Made by a program: the position numbers and the translations under genes. The notes beneath the pieces were generated by a model. The model ran no database searches. It had not been told where the DNA came from and saw only the letters and a program-made list of their open reading frames with translations. Positions 41,864 through 48,779 of a stretch of 64,000 nucleotides of DNA are shown one piece after another (position 1 is the stretch's first letter; each line of letters begins with the position of its first letter). The stretch covers positions 62,001 through 126,000 of the forward strand of contig CALXKU010000004.1 in assembly GCA_944389025.1 (NCBI GenBank). The letters are read 5' to 3'. The DNA is from an uncultured Spirochaetaceae bacterium. Its GTDB lineage: Bacteria; Spirochaetota; Spirochaetia; Sphaerochaetales; Sphaerochaetaceae.

Positions 41864-42648
41864 TTGCCTATCAACCTCCTGTCCTTATCCGTCCAGTTGC
41901 ATGACTGGACAGCCTCCTCTCCTTTCAGTCTGGAATATGCGCTCTTACCGATGATCTCTATCGCACTCTGGCCGTTCTCGATGTTGCCAAGTACTATCGT
42001 CTGCCTGTAGCGGGAGTAGCGATAATCAATGAGATCGCTGAAATATGAGGCGAAGCTTCCGCCGCTCGCCTTATCCATCTCGTCTATCACCAGATGCGCT
42101 TGCCAGCCGTAATTGGATGTCATTGCTTCGCATACGTCATAGCCAGACATTATCCACTGCCTTACCTGGCTCGAAAGCCTCGTGGCTGTGATGTAAGCGA
42201 AAGACTCGCCCTTCTTTTTCCACTCTTTGCAGAAGGCATATGAGAGCCTCGTCTTGCCCGTTCCGTTACTTCCCATCACCAGCCAGTTCCTTTTTGAAGA
42301 AAGTGCTTCGGAAATATACGGATAGATCTTCGAGGTTTCAAAGTCTGAAATTTCCGCATCCCTGTAACGCTCGGGAATGCTTGCAACGTACTCCTCATAC
42401 TCCTCCCTCTTTTTCTCTTCCTCGCTCTCCTCCTCAGCGTATATGCCGAATACAGCCTTGTTGTACTCGGTTTCCAAACGGAGCCTTTCCTCCGCACTGA
42501 GACTGTCATAGAGCTTCTCGGCATCATCCGCGCTTAATACGACTGGTGCAGTCTGTGTGGAGAGGAATTCAATTAGACGTGCCCTCCTCTTTCTGCGGTG
42601 ATCGTCTATGATGTCACCGATCCTGTACGAATGCGAAACTTTGCTCAT
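41860..42648 (-). CDS. DnaC-like helicase loader ATPase
   Basis: 262 aa AAA+ protein. Walker A 'MGSNGTGKTRLSYAF', Walker B 'LVIDEMDKASGG', sensor-1 region 'TIVLGNIENG', arginine-finger area 'SAYSRLKGEE'. The N-terminal 90 residues are helical and charged, the helicase-contact part. It follows the initiator gene with a 4-base overlap, the classical O-P order, so it probably loads the host replicative helicase on the phage origin. Confidence 0.85.
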   Translation of the reverse strand: MSKVSHSYRIGDIIDDHRRKRRARLIEFLSTQTAPVVLSADDAEKLYDSLSAEERLRLETEYNKAVFGIYAEEESEEEKKREEYEEYVASIPERYRDAEISDFETSKIYPYISEALSSKRNWLVMGSNGTGKTRLSYAFCKEWKKKGESFAYITATRLSSQVRQWIMSGYDVCEAMTSNYGWQAHLVIDEMDKASGGSFASYFSDLIDYRYSRYRQTIVLGNIENGQSAIEIIGKSAYSRLKGEEAVQSCNWTDKDRRLIGK

Positions 42649-43676
42649 AATGATTTCACCTCCTCTCCGACGGGAATAAACTCCTCTGTCGTCTTTGCGC
42701 TCTTATCGGGGTAGTACTTCATCTGGTTGATGTGCCAGCACCGTGCACGGGCTTTCCAGTCCTCTATCGGGTGGCCATTGTTTTTCCACCCAAGGCTCTT
42801 GTAGTGATAGAAGAAAAGCTCACTATCCCCCTTAAGGAAATTCCCCTTGAAATAGGCCTTGACCTCTTCAAGGCTGGGTATCGAGCCTCCCCTCGTTTCA
42901 TCCTCATGCGCATCTTCTTTTGTGAGTGTTTTTTCACTTTCTTGGGGAAAGGAAAGGATAGGGGGTATTTTTATTATTTTTTCAGGGGGACAAGGAAAAC
43001 CATCGGGGCCTTCTTTAAGCGTTACATCTAGCGTTACATTCGTGTTACAATGTAACGGCGATGTAACATTTTTTGCGCATTTTTGCGTTACATCTAGCGT
43101 TACATCTTTGTTACAATGTAACGCTTTTTCCTCTTTTTCCTGAGAATCAACAATTTTTTGGTCGTTTTTATCCAAAATCGAGATACTTGACGCATCACTT
43201 GCGTTACAATGTAACAGCGATGTAACATTTTTATCGTCATTTTTTGCGCATTTTTGCGTTACATCTAGCGTTACATCTTTGTTACAATGTAACGCTTTTT
43301 TCTTTCTTAAGGCTCTTACACGACCCGCAGAAGCACTCTCCTCGTCGATGTAAGACTCGTAGGCAGGGAAGAATATCGTGCCATTCTCGTTCCTTGAAAT
43401 AAGTCCGATCTGCTCGTAAATCTCAAGAGCCTTGGCAACAGTATCGGCTGAGAAATACTTGCATTCCTTTGCTATCTTGTCGATATCGTAAGGGATTGTC
43501 ATTGAACCAAATCTTGAGACAAACTCCCCTCTTGCCTCGTATGTGATGGAGCATAGCTTGATGTAAAGTGCTACATAATCCGAGCCGTTATCCAGAGACA
43601 TAAGGAAATCCAGATCCCCTCCGTTCTCCAGCCTTGAAGGCTCAAGCCTTATCCAGAACTTTTTCTTCTCTCTCAT
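42645..43676 (-). CDS. Replication initiator (phage replisome organiser type) with internal iterons
   Basis: 343 aa. The first ~115 residues are a winged-helix initiation domain ('LDFLMSLDNGSDYVALYIKLCSITYEARGEF', 'TVAKALEIYEQIGLI'). The middle is low-complexity and contains imperfect peptide repeats 'ALHCNKDVTLDVTQKCAKN', encoded by the iteron blocks. The C-terminal ~90 residues carry a DnaD-like 'EVKAYFKGNFLKGDSELFFYHYKSLGWKNNG...WKARARCW' domain that contacts the helicase loader. Like lambda O, the gene probably contains its own origin. Confidence 0.85.
   Translation of the reverse strand: MREKKKFWIRLEPSRLENGGDLDFLMSLDNGSDYVALYIKLCSITYEARGEFVSRFGSMTIPYDIDKIAKECKYFSADTVAKALEIYEQIGLISRNENGTIFFPAYESYIDEESASAGRVRALRKKKALHCNKDVTLDVTQKCAKNDDKNVTSLLHCNASDASSISILDKNDQKIVDSQEKEEKALHCNKDVTLDVTQKCAKNVTSPLHCNTNVTLDVTLKEGPDGFPCPPEKIIKIPPILSFPQESEKTLTKEDAHEDETRGGSIPSLEEVKAYFKGNFLKGDSELFFYHYKSLGWKNNGHPIEDWKARARCWHINQMKYYPDKSAKTTEEFIPVGEEVKSL
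43019..43295. repeat. Iteron array, likely origin of replication
   Basis: Two blocks (43019-43124 and 43201-43295) inside the initiator gene hold 16 copies of GTTACA or its complement TGTAAC. They are often arranged as GCGTTACATCTA pairs and as the palindrome GTTACAATGTAAC (four times). Both blocks share the order palindrome, T-rich stretch, TTTTTGCGCATTTTTGCG, GTTACATC pairs, palindrome, so one is a duplication of the other. Confidence 0.8.
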
Positions 43677-44038
43677 TTTTTACTCTTCCCTTTGCACAGC
43701 TGCTTTATCTCGATATCTGCCTTCTTGGGCATGATGATTTTCACGCCTTCGTTCCCATGCACCGTCTGCATGCAGAAATTGTCTCCTAACAGCTCGAAGA
43801 CAACGGCGTCCGCTTTTATGTACCCGAAAGGTTTGCTCTTGCCCTCCAGATTAAGGATGACGGATTCCATCGAATTGCATATGAAACGTATTGTCACGCT
43901 GACACCGTTGAATAGCACGATGATTTCAGCACACTCCCCTTCTGTCTGCTCCGAGATGGAGACCCGCTCATCGAGCAGTAGCTTAAGCATCTCGCGAACC
44001 TTGTTCGGAGTGTTGAATTTCGACTGTATCATGCTCAT
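43673..44038 (-). CDS. Hypothetical 121-aa protein
   Basis: The first ATG (44038) is very close to GAGGAG; ATG 44032 has better spacing. Beta-rich with a basic tail. The pattern of a charged helix, hydrophobic strands 'AEIIVLFNGVSVTIRFI' and 'FGYIKADAVVFELL' is loosely similar to the next upstream protein, suggesting a duplicated pair. Unknown. Confidence 0.6.
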   Translation of the reverse strand: MSMIQSKFNTPNKVREMLKLLLDERVSISEQTEGECAEIIVLFNGVSVTIRFICNSMESVILNLEGKSKPFGYIKADAVVFELLGDNFCMQTVHGNEGVKIIMPKKADIEIKQLCKGKSKK

Positions 44039-44042
44039 CTCC

Positions 44043-44372
44043 TCAGGGCTTAAGAAGGATCACGCCCATGGGCATCCCGACGCTGTTAAGCAGAACAAGT
44101 GATACCTCTTTGCGATCGGAGAGGGTTATGGAGATATTGCGGAAGAGAATTGTTCCGCACGCCGGTGCCTTGTTATCACCTCTTTCAGATTTAAGAATGA
44201 GAAGAGATTTCTCCACTTCGTCTTTCTTCTCATCAATGAATAATCCCAGCTTTCCATCGCATAAGACAATCATCATCTTGTTTGCATTGCCCATCTCTCT
44301 CTGATACCTGATTCCGTAAGCATTCAGGCATTTTTCAAGATCCTTAGCTCCCTGAATGATCTTTCTTTCCAC
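44043..44372 (-). CDS. Hypothetical 109-aa protein
   Basis: GTG start at 44372 behind GGAGG. Strand-rich 'MMIVLCDGKLGLFI', 'CGTILFRNISITLSDRKEVSLVLLNSVG'. Similar in size and layout to its downstream neighbour. Unknown. Confidence 0.55.
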   Translation of the reverse strand: MERKIIQGAKDLEKCLNAYGIRYQREMGNANKMMIVLCDGKLGLFIDEKKDEVEKSLLILKSERGDNKAPACGTILFRNISITLSDRKEVSLVLLNSVGMPMGVILLKP

Positions 44373-44375
44373 TGC

Positions 44376-44540
44376 TCAATCCTCCTCGTCTTCGAATACC
44401 ACGTATTCACCATTGTCCAGGATGGCCCATCCCGACCTTTTCCATTTCCTCTCGCTGAGGCTTTTGCCTAAGAAAAGGATTTTTGTTATAATTGCCATTG
44501 CGGCTGCTATCAAAGCCGTGGTTATGATGTAGTCATGCAT
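44376..44540 (-). CDS. Small membrane protein (54 aa)
   Basis: ATG 44540 behind GGGAGG. N-terminal membrane helix 'YIITTALIAAAMAIITKILF' and a C-terminal beta-hairpin-like 'RSGWAILDNGEYVVFEDEED'. The SD region overlaps an inverted repeat (44552-44592) that could mask it. Confidence 0.65.
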   Translation of the reverse strand: MHDYIITTALIAAAMAIITKILFLGKSLSERKWKRSGWAILDNGEYVVFEDEED

Positions 44541-44551
44541 CGTTACCTCCC

Positions 44552-44598
44552 GGAGCTCCCTTTTTATCCATAATAGCAACCAAGGGAGCTCCTTTTTT
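44552..44598 (+). terminator. Rightward-facing terminator / SD-masking inverted repeat
   Basis: GGAGCTCCC at 44552-44560 and GGGAGCTCC at 44584-44592 are a perfect 9-bp inverted pair followed by six T. On the + strand this is a terminator, although no + strand gene precedes it. On the minus strand the same stem lies just 5' of the SD of the gene at 44376-44540. Confidence 0.55.
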
Positions 44599-44650
44599 AT
44601 GAACGGTTAGTCCGGGTAATTGACCTGCTTCCGGAGTGTCTAATAAGTGC

Positions 44651-44700
44651 CCCTGTCCGCCTTGTTAACAAAGGGTTGAAAAGTGGGGTGGCGGACAGGG
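44651..44700. repeat. 11-bp perfect inverted repeat
   Basis: CCCTGTCCGCC and GGCGGACAGGG around a 28-nt loop, in the untranslated stretch 44599-44743 between two early genes. No U-run on either side. It lies in the 5' part of the long leftward operon and could be an antitermination, RNA-processing or protein-binding site. Confidence 0.65.
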
Positions 44701-44743
44701 ACGGAGTAAAAATGAGAATGTATCGCCTAAAGCCGTCTCCCTA

Positions 44744-44920
44744 TCAAAGCTTCACGTCTTTGCCGAACGTGTAATTCACCTCGATGGCGAGAGAAGGTCT
44801 GTTAGCCTTGCTTAGCCTGAACGTGGTTGCCACATCCACGATATCATCGATTCCGACACTTGATTCCAATGCATCATGCGCATGCATATTCACGATTTCA
44901 TTGATCTCTTCCATGCTCAT
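44744..44920 (-). CDS. Hypothetical 58-aa protein
   Basis: AAGGAG before ATG 44920. 'MSMEEINEIVNMHAHDALES' then 'DDIVDVATTFRLSKANRPSLAIEVNYTFGK'. Clear ribosome site and codon use like the neighbours; function unknown. Confidence 0.7.
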   Translation of the reverse strand: MSMEEINEIVNMHAHDALESSVGIDDIVDVATTFRLSKANRPSLAIEVNYTFGKDVKL

Positions 44921-44950
44921 ATCTATATCTCCTTATACTTTGAGGGAGGT

Positions 44951-45151
44951 TTATGCGCCCGCCCTCTTGTTTGCTTTCGATTCTATGTAGGAATCCACAT
45001 CTTCACGCCTGTAGAGGATAAGCCGCTCGGAAAACTTTATGCCCTCTGGAAAGGCAGGATCAGTCCTCTTGAGTTTCTTTAGCGTGTTGTACGGTATCCC
45101 CGTGTACGTGGACATCTGCTTCATCTGCATGTACTGTACTTTCTTCTCCAT
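44951..45151 (-). CDS. AlpA/Xis-like excisionase or regulator
   Basis: 66 aa. 'MKQMSTYTGIPYNTLKKLKRTDPAFPEGIKFSERLILYRREDVDSYIES' is the winged-helix MerR-like fold of AlpA/Xis proteins: a helix-turn-helix, then wing, then the 'R..DVDxYIE' helix. AAGGAG precedes the ATG. Opposite orientation to the repressor-like gene at 45360 and close to the operator cluster makes it either the lytic regulator or the excisionase. Confidence 0.75.
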   Translation of the reverse strand: MEKKVQYMQMKQMSTYTGIPYNTLKKLKRTDPAFPEGIKFSERLILYRREDVDSYIESKANKRAGA

Positions 45152-45248
45152 GCGTCGCTCCTTCTTGCGTTAAAACGCTGTTTTCTAAAACAAGTAACCT
45201 TCTCTTTATTTCCTTAATCATTGCCATAAGCTTTATATCTGTATTCAT
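45060..45248 (-). CDS. Possible small leader ORF overlapping the Xis gene
   Basis: 62 codons from ATG 45248, the first start after the leftward promoter region. The first half ('MNTDIKLMAMIKEIKRRLLVLENS') looks like a genuine helix. The second half overlaps the Xis gene in another frame and reads as His/Asp/Thr-rich sequence that is probably not selected. It may be a true short protein or a leader. Confidence 0.4.
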   Translation of the reverse strand: MNTDIKLMAMIKEIKRRLLVLENSVLTQEGATHGEESTVHADEADVHVHGDTVQHAKETQED

Positions 45249-45250
45249 AT

Positions 45251-45365
45251 TTTATATATGCATTTTCATATATGAAGTATTAATTTGCCAAGTGATAAAG
45301 ATCGAAAGTTGCAACTCGAAAGTTGACAAATGCATATTTCTACTGCTATATTTGCATATATGAAG
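45251..45365. promoter_or_regulatory. Operator cluster between divergent regulators
   Basis: Three related AT-rich sites: TTTATATATGCA (45251-45262), the perfect palindrome TTCATATATGAA (45265-45276) and TTGCATATATGAAG (45352-45365, overlapping the repressor's start codon). The first two lie at the leftward transcription start, the third over the rightward start. This is the pattern of a lysis-lysogeny switch. Confidence 0.65.
45323..45352 (+). promoter_or_regulatory. Promoter of the 45.36-kb repressor-like gene
   Basis: TTGACA (45323-45328), 18-bp spacer, TATATT (45347-45352); ATG 8 nt after the -10 box. Confidence 0.8.
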
Positions 45366-45740
45366 AAAGATGAGGAAACTTTACAGGCATATTTCTGGAA
45401 GAACGTAGATACAATGCTTTTCCTACAAAGTAAGACTCTTCTTTTAATGTCAGAAGCTCTTGGAATTAAATATCCAACGATTATGAGCTGGAGAGCACGC
45501 AAAAGGTTACCTGATCTGATTTCCGCATCATCTATTGCAGGATATCTAGACACTACTACAGAGGCTCTGCTATCCGAATCGCCTTCTGATAAATCTAATA
45601 TAACAGAAAGGCTTTCGAAAGCCTTTTCGAACATGCCACCTAAGATCCAAGTAGAGAACAGCGAGGTAATGAAAGAACTGCAGGATATATTCAAAATCCT
45701 AGAGCGTATAACAGTGGCATGGGAAGAAAAAACAAAATAA
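45360..45740 (+). CDS. Leaderless repressor-like protein A
   Basis: 126 aa. Start ATG 45360 directly after the promoter, without SD (an ATG at 45330 lies upstream of the predicted transcript). An XRE-like HTH is suggested by 'LLMSEALGIKYPTIMSWRARKRLPDLISASSIAGYLDTTTEALL'. The C-terminal half is a helical oligomerisation part. No LexA-like peptidase domain, so release would need an antirepressor or another route. Paralogue of 47157-47495. Confidence 0.75.
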   Translation: MKKDEETLQAYFWKNVDTMLFLQSKTLLLMSEALGIKYPTIMSWRARKRLPDLISASSIAGYLDTTTEALLSESPSDKSNITERLSKAFSNMPPKIQVENSEVMKELQDIFKILERITVAWEEKTK

Positions 45741-45741
45741 T

Positions 45742-46083
45742 TCATTTTCCCTCCCTGAGTATAGAAAACAGTTTCTTGAAATTTTCCTTATTTTCAGAAA
45801 TAAAGCGGAGATTTTCCTCTGTATCGGATTCATTCCTGCGAATTAGTTCATTGATAAGTTTGTTCTGCTTGGCGGAATATTCGAGGGAGAGAATTAGAGC
45901 CTCTGTATAGGTTTTTGCAAACTCAAGTATATCGTTTAAATCTGCCAAACTTACACTTATGCAACTATCTGTCGAAGCCTCTATTATCTTAGATTCTAAA
46001 GCATCCAGTAGTTCCTTAAAATGCGACCCCTGTTCAGCTATTGAATTGAGCTTTGAATTCAGTTCTTTCGTAATCTCTTCCAT
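45742..46083 (-). CDS. Hypothetical 113-aa coiled-coil protein
   Basis: GGAGG before ATG 46083. Entirely helical with acidic heptads ('KELNSKLNSIAEQGSHFKEL', 'YTEALILSLEYSAKQNKLINEL'). It converges on repressor A, ending two bases from it. Unknown. Confidence 0.6.
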   Translation of the reverse strand: MEEITKELNSKLNSIAEQGSHFKELLDALESKIIEASTDSCISVSLADLNDILEFAKTYTEALILSLEYSAKQNKLINELIRRNESDTEENLRFISENKENFKKLFSILREGK

Positions 46084-46097
46084 CCTTACCTCCTGTT

Positions 46098-46170
46098 AGG
46101 AAAGGGCGGGACTTGAACCCGCAACCCAGGGCCTTTGAGGTCTCTATCTCTACCGTTGAGATACCTTCCC
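46098..46170 (-). tRNA. tRNA-like gene, degenerate anticodon stem (anticodon CAA?)
   Basis: Acceptor GGGAAGG/CCTTTCC (one G-U), D arm TCTC/GAGA, T arm GCGGG-TTCAAGT-CCCGC and total length are those of a class I tRNA. The only loop with U33 is CTCAAAG, giving anticodon CAA, but its stem GAGAC/GCCCT has two A-C mismatches and a class I tRNA with a Leu anticodon is odd. Two G-to-A changes from a fully paired stem would explain it, so it is probably decaying. Confidence 0.6.
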
Positions 46171-46217
46171 TACGGTTCCGTTTGCTAACGGTTTCCTGAA
46201 ATAAGGCGACTATATCG

Positions 46218-46250
46218 GGGTATGGGGAATCGAACCCCATCGGAATACCC
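46218..46250 (-). tRNA. tRNA-like remnant (T arm plus acceptor end)
   Basis: On the minus strand, a perfect T arm TGGGG-TTCGATT-CCCCA is followed by TACCC, which pairs with GGGTA just upstream. The 5' 100 bases up to the Gln tRNA contain several hairpins but no normal D and anticodon arms could be drawn. It is a tRNA fragment or a very unusual long tRNA. Confidence 0.4.
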
Positions 46251-46330
46251 ATTTGTATCCGCTTTCCTTCTACCCACATTGGGGATAGCTCTCGGCATAT
46301 CGTCCGCCATATGAGAACCAGTGCCCCGTA

Positions 46331-46401
46331 CAGCCCCCGAAGGAATCGAACCTCCACTCTGAGCACCAAAAGCTCATGTTCTGCCATTGAACCAGAGGGC
46401 T
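46331..46401 (-). tRNA. tRNA-Gln (anticodon TTG)
   Basis: All arms fit: acceptor AGCCCTC/GGGGGCT, D arm GTTC/GAAC, anticodon stem TGAGC/GCTCA with loop TTTTGGT (anticodon TTG), T arm GGAGG-TTCGATT-CCTTC. CCA is not encoded. Phage tRNA genes usually compensate for codon differences with the host; CAA is read here. Confidence 0.9.
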
Positions 46402-46480
46402 TATATAGAACCTAGTGAGGGGAATGAAGTAGGTATCGAAGAAATTTTTCAGAGACCCCCTCACTAGGAGAAGTGGCATT

Positions 46481-46774
46481 TTATACTCCCGAAGCCCAAT
46501 CATCAAAAACCTCGAGGGCGTTTCTCAAGTTTCTGGCGTACTGCATGCAGTTTGAGCCGCTCTCATAGTCGTAGAGCCAAATCATAAACATCTTTGATTC
46601 GGGATAGAATTCAAGTATGACTGTTCTCCTGTCAGACTTTGCCGAAGAGAGTGTGACAATAGCGCCTTCATTAGATCCGATGTTTGTTTCTCCGGCCGGG
46701 GTAAAGTTCTCAGGCTTCTTTGGTGCAAGCTTCCCAGCATTCTTTGGTGTATAGCCTTCTTTCTGTATATTCAT
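46481..46774 (-). CDS. Hypothetical 97-aa protein
   Basis: GAGGA before ATG 46774. 'ILEFYPESKMFMIWLYDYESGSNCMQYARNLRNALEVFDDW' suggests strands and a final helix. Not recognised. Confidence 0.6.
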   Translation of the reverse strand: MNIQKEGYTPKNAGKLAPKKPENFTPAGETNIGSNEGAIVTLSSAKSDRRTVILEFYPESKMFMIWLYDYESGSNCMQYARNLRNALEVFDDWASGV

Positions 46775-46777
46775 ATC

Positions 46778-46849
46778 TCAGTCCTCGTATGTGATGGAGC
46801 TTAAGGCTTTTTGCCATTTCCAAATTATCCACTCAAGTTTCTCACTCAT
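46778..46849 (-). CDS. Possible 23-aa peptide
   Basis: 'MSEKLEWIIWKWQKALSSIT' start overlaps the upstream gene's stop (ATGAGTGA) and its own end holds the SD of the following gene. It may be a coupling peptide. Trp-rich and helical. Weak evidence. Confidence 0.35.
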   Translation of the reverse strand: MSEKLEWIIWKWQKALSSITYED

Positions 46850-47066
46850 CGCTCAACCCCCTTCTGTCAAAGCTCAGAGAGGAATCAGAGAAGGGCTCAG
46901 AGATGGTTTTCTCGGAAGCACTGTTTTTGAGCTCTTTTTTAACAAGATTGCCAAGCCAACACTGAAAAAGCATGCCTTTTGATTTTGCCAATGCCTTTGC
47001 TTCCAATGTTTCTTCTGCAGAAATCTGAATTTTTAAGTATTTTGTTTCGGGTTTTAACGAACTCAT
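46842..47066 (-). CDS. Small RHH-like DNA-binding protein, leaderless
   Basis: 74 aa from ATG 47066 (GTG at 47072 is alternative). 'KYLKIQISAEETLEAKALAKSKGMLFQCWLGNLVKKEL' fits a ribbon-helix-helix: strand KYLKIQIS, two helices. Promoter TTGACA-17-TAGTAT ends 7 nt before the ATG, no SD. Divergent from repressor B, so probably the opposing switch regulator. Confidence 0.6.
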   Translation of the reverse strand: MSSLKPETKYLKIQISAEETLEAKALAKSKGMLFQCWLGNLVKKELKNSASEKTISEPFSDSSLSFDRRGLSDE

Positions 47067-47072
47067 AACCAC

Positions 47073-47148
47073 ATACTATTCGTATTTACCCTATTTGTCA
47101 ATCAAAAGTTAATCTTTTGTTAGTTTTTTTCCGAACTTTTACTATAGT
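47073..47148. promoter_or_regulatory. Divergent promoters between small regulator and repressor B
   Basis: Leftward: TTGACA (47096-47101), 17-bp spacer, TAGTAT (47073-47078). Rightward: TTGTTA (47117-47122), 17-bp spacer, TACTAT (47140-47145), or TATAGT at 47143-47148. The palindrome TACTATAGTA (47140-47149) overlaps the rightward -10 and may be an operator. Confidence 0.65.
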
Positions 47149-47156
47149 ATGAATTT

Positions 47157-47495
47157 ATGGATGCATATTTATTTTGGAAAAACATAGACGAAGCAAGAAA
47201 AGGCAAAAGACCTCTAAAAGATGTCTGTAAGCAATTTGGAATTACATATCAAAGGATTGCAGATCAGCGCTCTGAATGTAGATTCCCAAAATTGGAAGAC
47301 GCATACTTTTTGGCTTTGAGTTATAATGTTTCCCTTGAGTTCCTTTTAACAGGCGAAAAAGAGGATTTATGTTTTTCAAATCGTACACTTGCTATTGCAA
47401 AGGCCTGTGAACAGGCAAAAGATGGGATTCTTGAATCAATTGAAAAGTTGTTAGATATAGACCCAAAAAAAGAGACCAGCTCTAAGATTTCTTGA
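47157..47495 (+). CDS. Leaderless repressor-like protein B (paralogue of A)
   Basis: 112 aa, no SD, ATG 8-11 nt after the -10 box. It aligns with protein A: 'YLFWKNIDEA' versus 'AYFWKNVDTM', 'CKQFGITYQRIADQRSECRFPKLEDA' versus 'SEALGIKYPTIMSWRARKRLPDLISA', 'VSLEFLLTGE' versus 'TTTEALLSE'. Same short architecture without a protease domain. Having two suggests two immunity specificities or a repressor/antirepressor pair. Confidence 0.7.
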   Translation: MDAYLFWKNIDEARKGKRPLKDVCKQFGITYQRIADQRSECRFPKLEDAYFLALSYNVSLEFLLTGEKEDLCFSNRTLAIAKACEQAKDGILESIEKLLDIDPKKETSSKIS

Positions 47496-47584
47496 TGAAG
47501 AATTTTAGATTACTGTCATACTTAGACCTTATATTATTTTGAAAAAAGAATAATACTAAAGGCATATTTACAGACTAAGGGGAA

Positions 47585-48142
47585 ATGGGATTGAAAAAGA
47601 TTTTTATCGTACTATTAATGCTTCTGATCTTAGTATCATCATGCACTCCCCATTTTTATGATTATTCCGAGTTGTATGAGAGCTGCGAGAGTCAAGAGGT
47701 ATTCGATTTAGCTATTCACGCATATGGGCTAGTTGATTCTTATAAGAATATTGAAAAAGGCATGAAAGTTGAATATCCAGGAAAGGGAAAACAATTTATC
47801 AGAGTAAGATATTCTCTAAAGAATAAGCTCGATGTGTATGTGCCTCTGAATTCGCTCAACAGCAACATATTGCTGTATCTGCCAGAAAGTGATGTTCCTC
47901 TGGAAGAAGACTTTCCCGGGCCAAATGACCCCTTATATGAGCTAGTGTTCGAACCTCAGGAGCGGAAGTTTTTTGACAGCTATTTTGAAGTTCCTGCAGG
48001 AACGGAACATTATGGAGGTATTGTCAGCTTTGTACTGCCATTTAATGGAGAGCCGATTGAAGAGGAATTGGGGTTTATGGTGGTGTTGGAGGGCCACCCA
48101 ATGGGAGGAAAGCCCGAGAAAGAATATTGTGGATTTTTGTGA
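47585..48142 (+). CDS. Predicted lipoprotein (moron-like)
   Basis: 185 aa. Signal peptide 'KKIFIVLLMLLILVSSCTPH' with lipobox VSSC, Cys at about 20. The mature part is beta-rich with 'FDLAIHAYGLVDSYKNIEKGMKVEYPGKGKQFIRVRYSL', similar in style to telomeric-repeat/DUF4352-like extracellular domains. AAGGGG before the start. It lies outside the regulatory modules, next to the integrase side, where phage lysogenic-conversion genes often occur. Confidence 0.65.
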   Translation: MGLKKIFIVLLMLLILVSSCTPHFYDYSELYESCESQEVFDLAIHAYGLVDSYKNIEKGMKVEYPGKGKQFIRVRYSLKNKLDVYVPLNSLNSNILLYLPESDVPLEEDFPGPNDPLYELVFEPQERKFFDSYFEVPAGTEHYGGIVSFVLPFNGEPIEEELGFMVVLEGHPMGGKPEKEYCGFL

Positions 48143-48221
48143 GCTGAAACATACATTTTGTATGGATTCTTTATCATATAAGCGGAAAGGCATTTTATAA
48201 AACAAAACAAGAAGAAAAGTA

Positions 48222-48714
48222 ATGAGGAAAATTCTTATAGCCTTAATGGTTGTAATGGCACTGGTGATGATCCCTTCCTGCGACTTGAGCTGGGTGGATG
48301 AATGGAATGAATCGGTAGAGGAAGCAAACAAGCCGAACTGGGGGCTTAAAAATTAACTCTTATGAAACAGTAGATTCTTACCGTATTTCATTAGGAACAG
48401 TTACAAGTACGATAAAACCGGACAACGGGAACTGTTTTCTGGAGGTAAATGTCACGCTGACAAACCTGCAAGAAGAAGCAGGGCGTTTTGACATATCAGT
48501 TACAGACACTGTTGAGCTGTTTATAAATTCTGGGGCGGTTGGCATATATGAAGATAAGTCATCATATTATCCACCACAAGCCGAAAGAATCGCGTCAAAC
48601 GATTCCGTAAATTTGGTATGGTATTTCGAAATCCCTGAGAATACGGATCTTTCTGAAGCATATATAAAAATCATACCTATGTTTGCGGGTTCAACAATTG
48701 CATATTTTAAATAG
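48222..48714 (+). pseudogene. Frameshifted lipoprotein gene
   Basis: ATG 48222 opens 'MRKILIALMVVMALVMIPSC', a lipoprotein signal, and the frame stops at a TAA 44 codons on. The other frame continues from the same point with 'INSYETVDSYRISLGTVTS' to a TAG at 48714. It resembles the neighbour ('AYGLVDSYK' versus 'SYETVDSYR'). One G fewer in the G5 run at 48340-48344 restores 'NKPNWGLKINSYETVDSYR'. Either decayed, phase-variable or a homopolymer miscall. Confidence 0.75.
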
Positions 48715-48779
48715 GGAATTAAACAAAATGATAGATGCTTCAAAGAAACGCTTTTCCATCTTCATTTATTTAAATTGAA

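Noticed and set aside
43019-43295. CRISPR array
   Set aside because: The repeats are short, irregularly spaced, palindromic in part and lie within a coding gene; there are no unique spacers of constant length and no cas genes.
45330-45359. Earlier start for repressor A (MHISTAIFAY)
   Set aside because: It would lie between and within the -35/-10 boxes, upstream of the predicted transcription start.
46034-46506. Two overlapping open frames across the tRNA region
   Set aside because: They are antisense or same-strand shadows of tRNA genes and have no ribosome sites.
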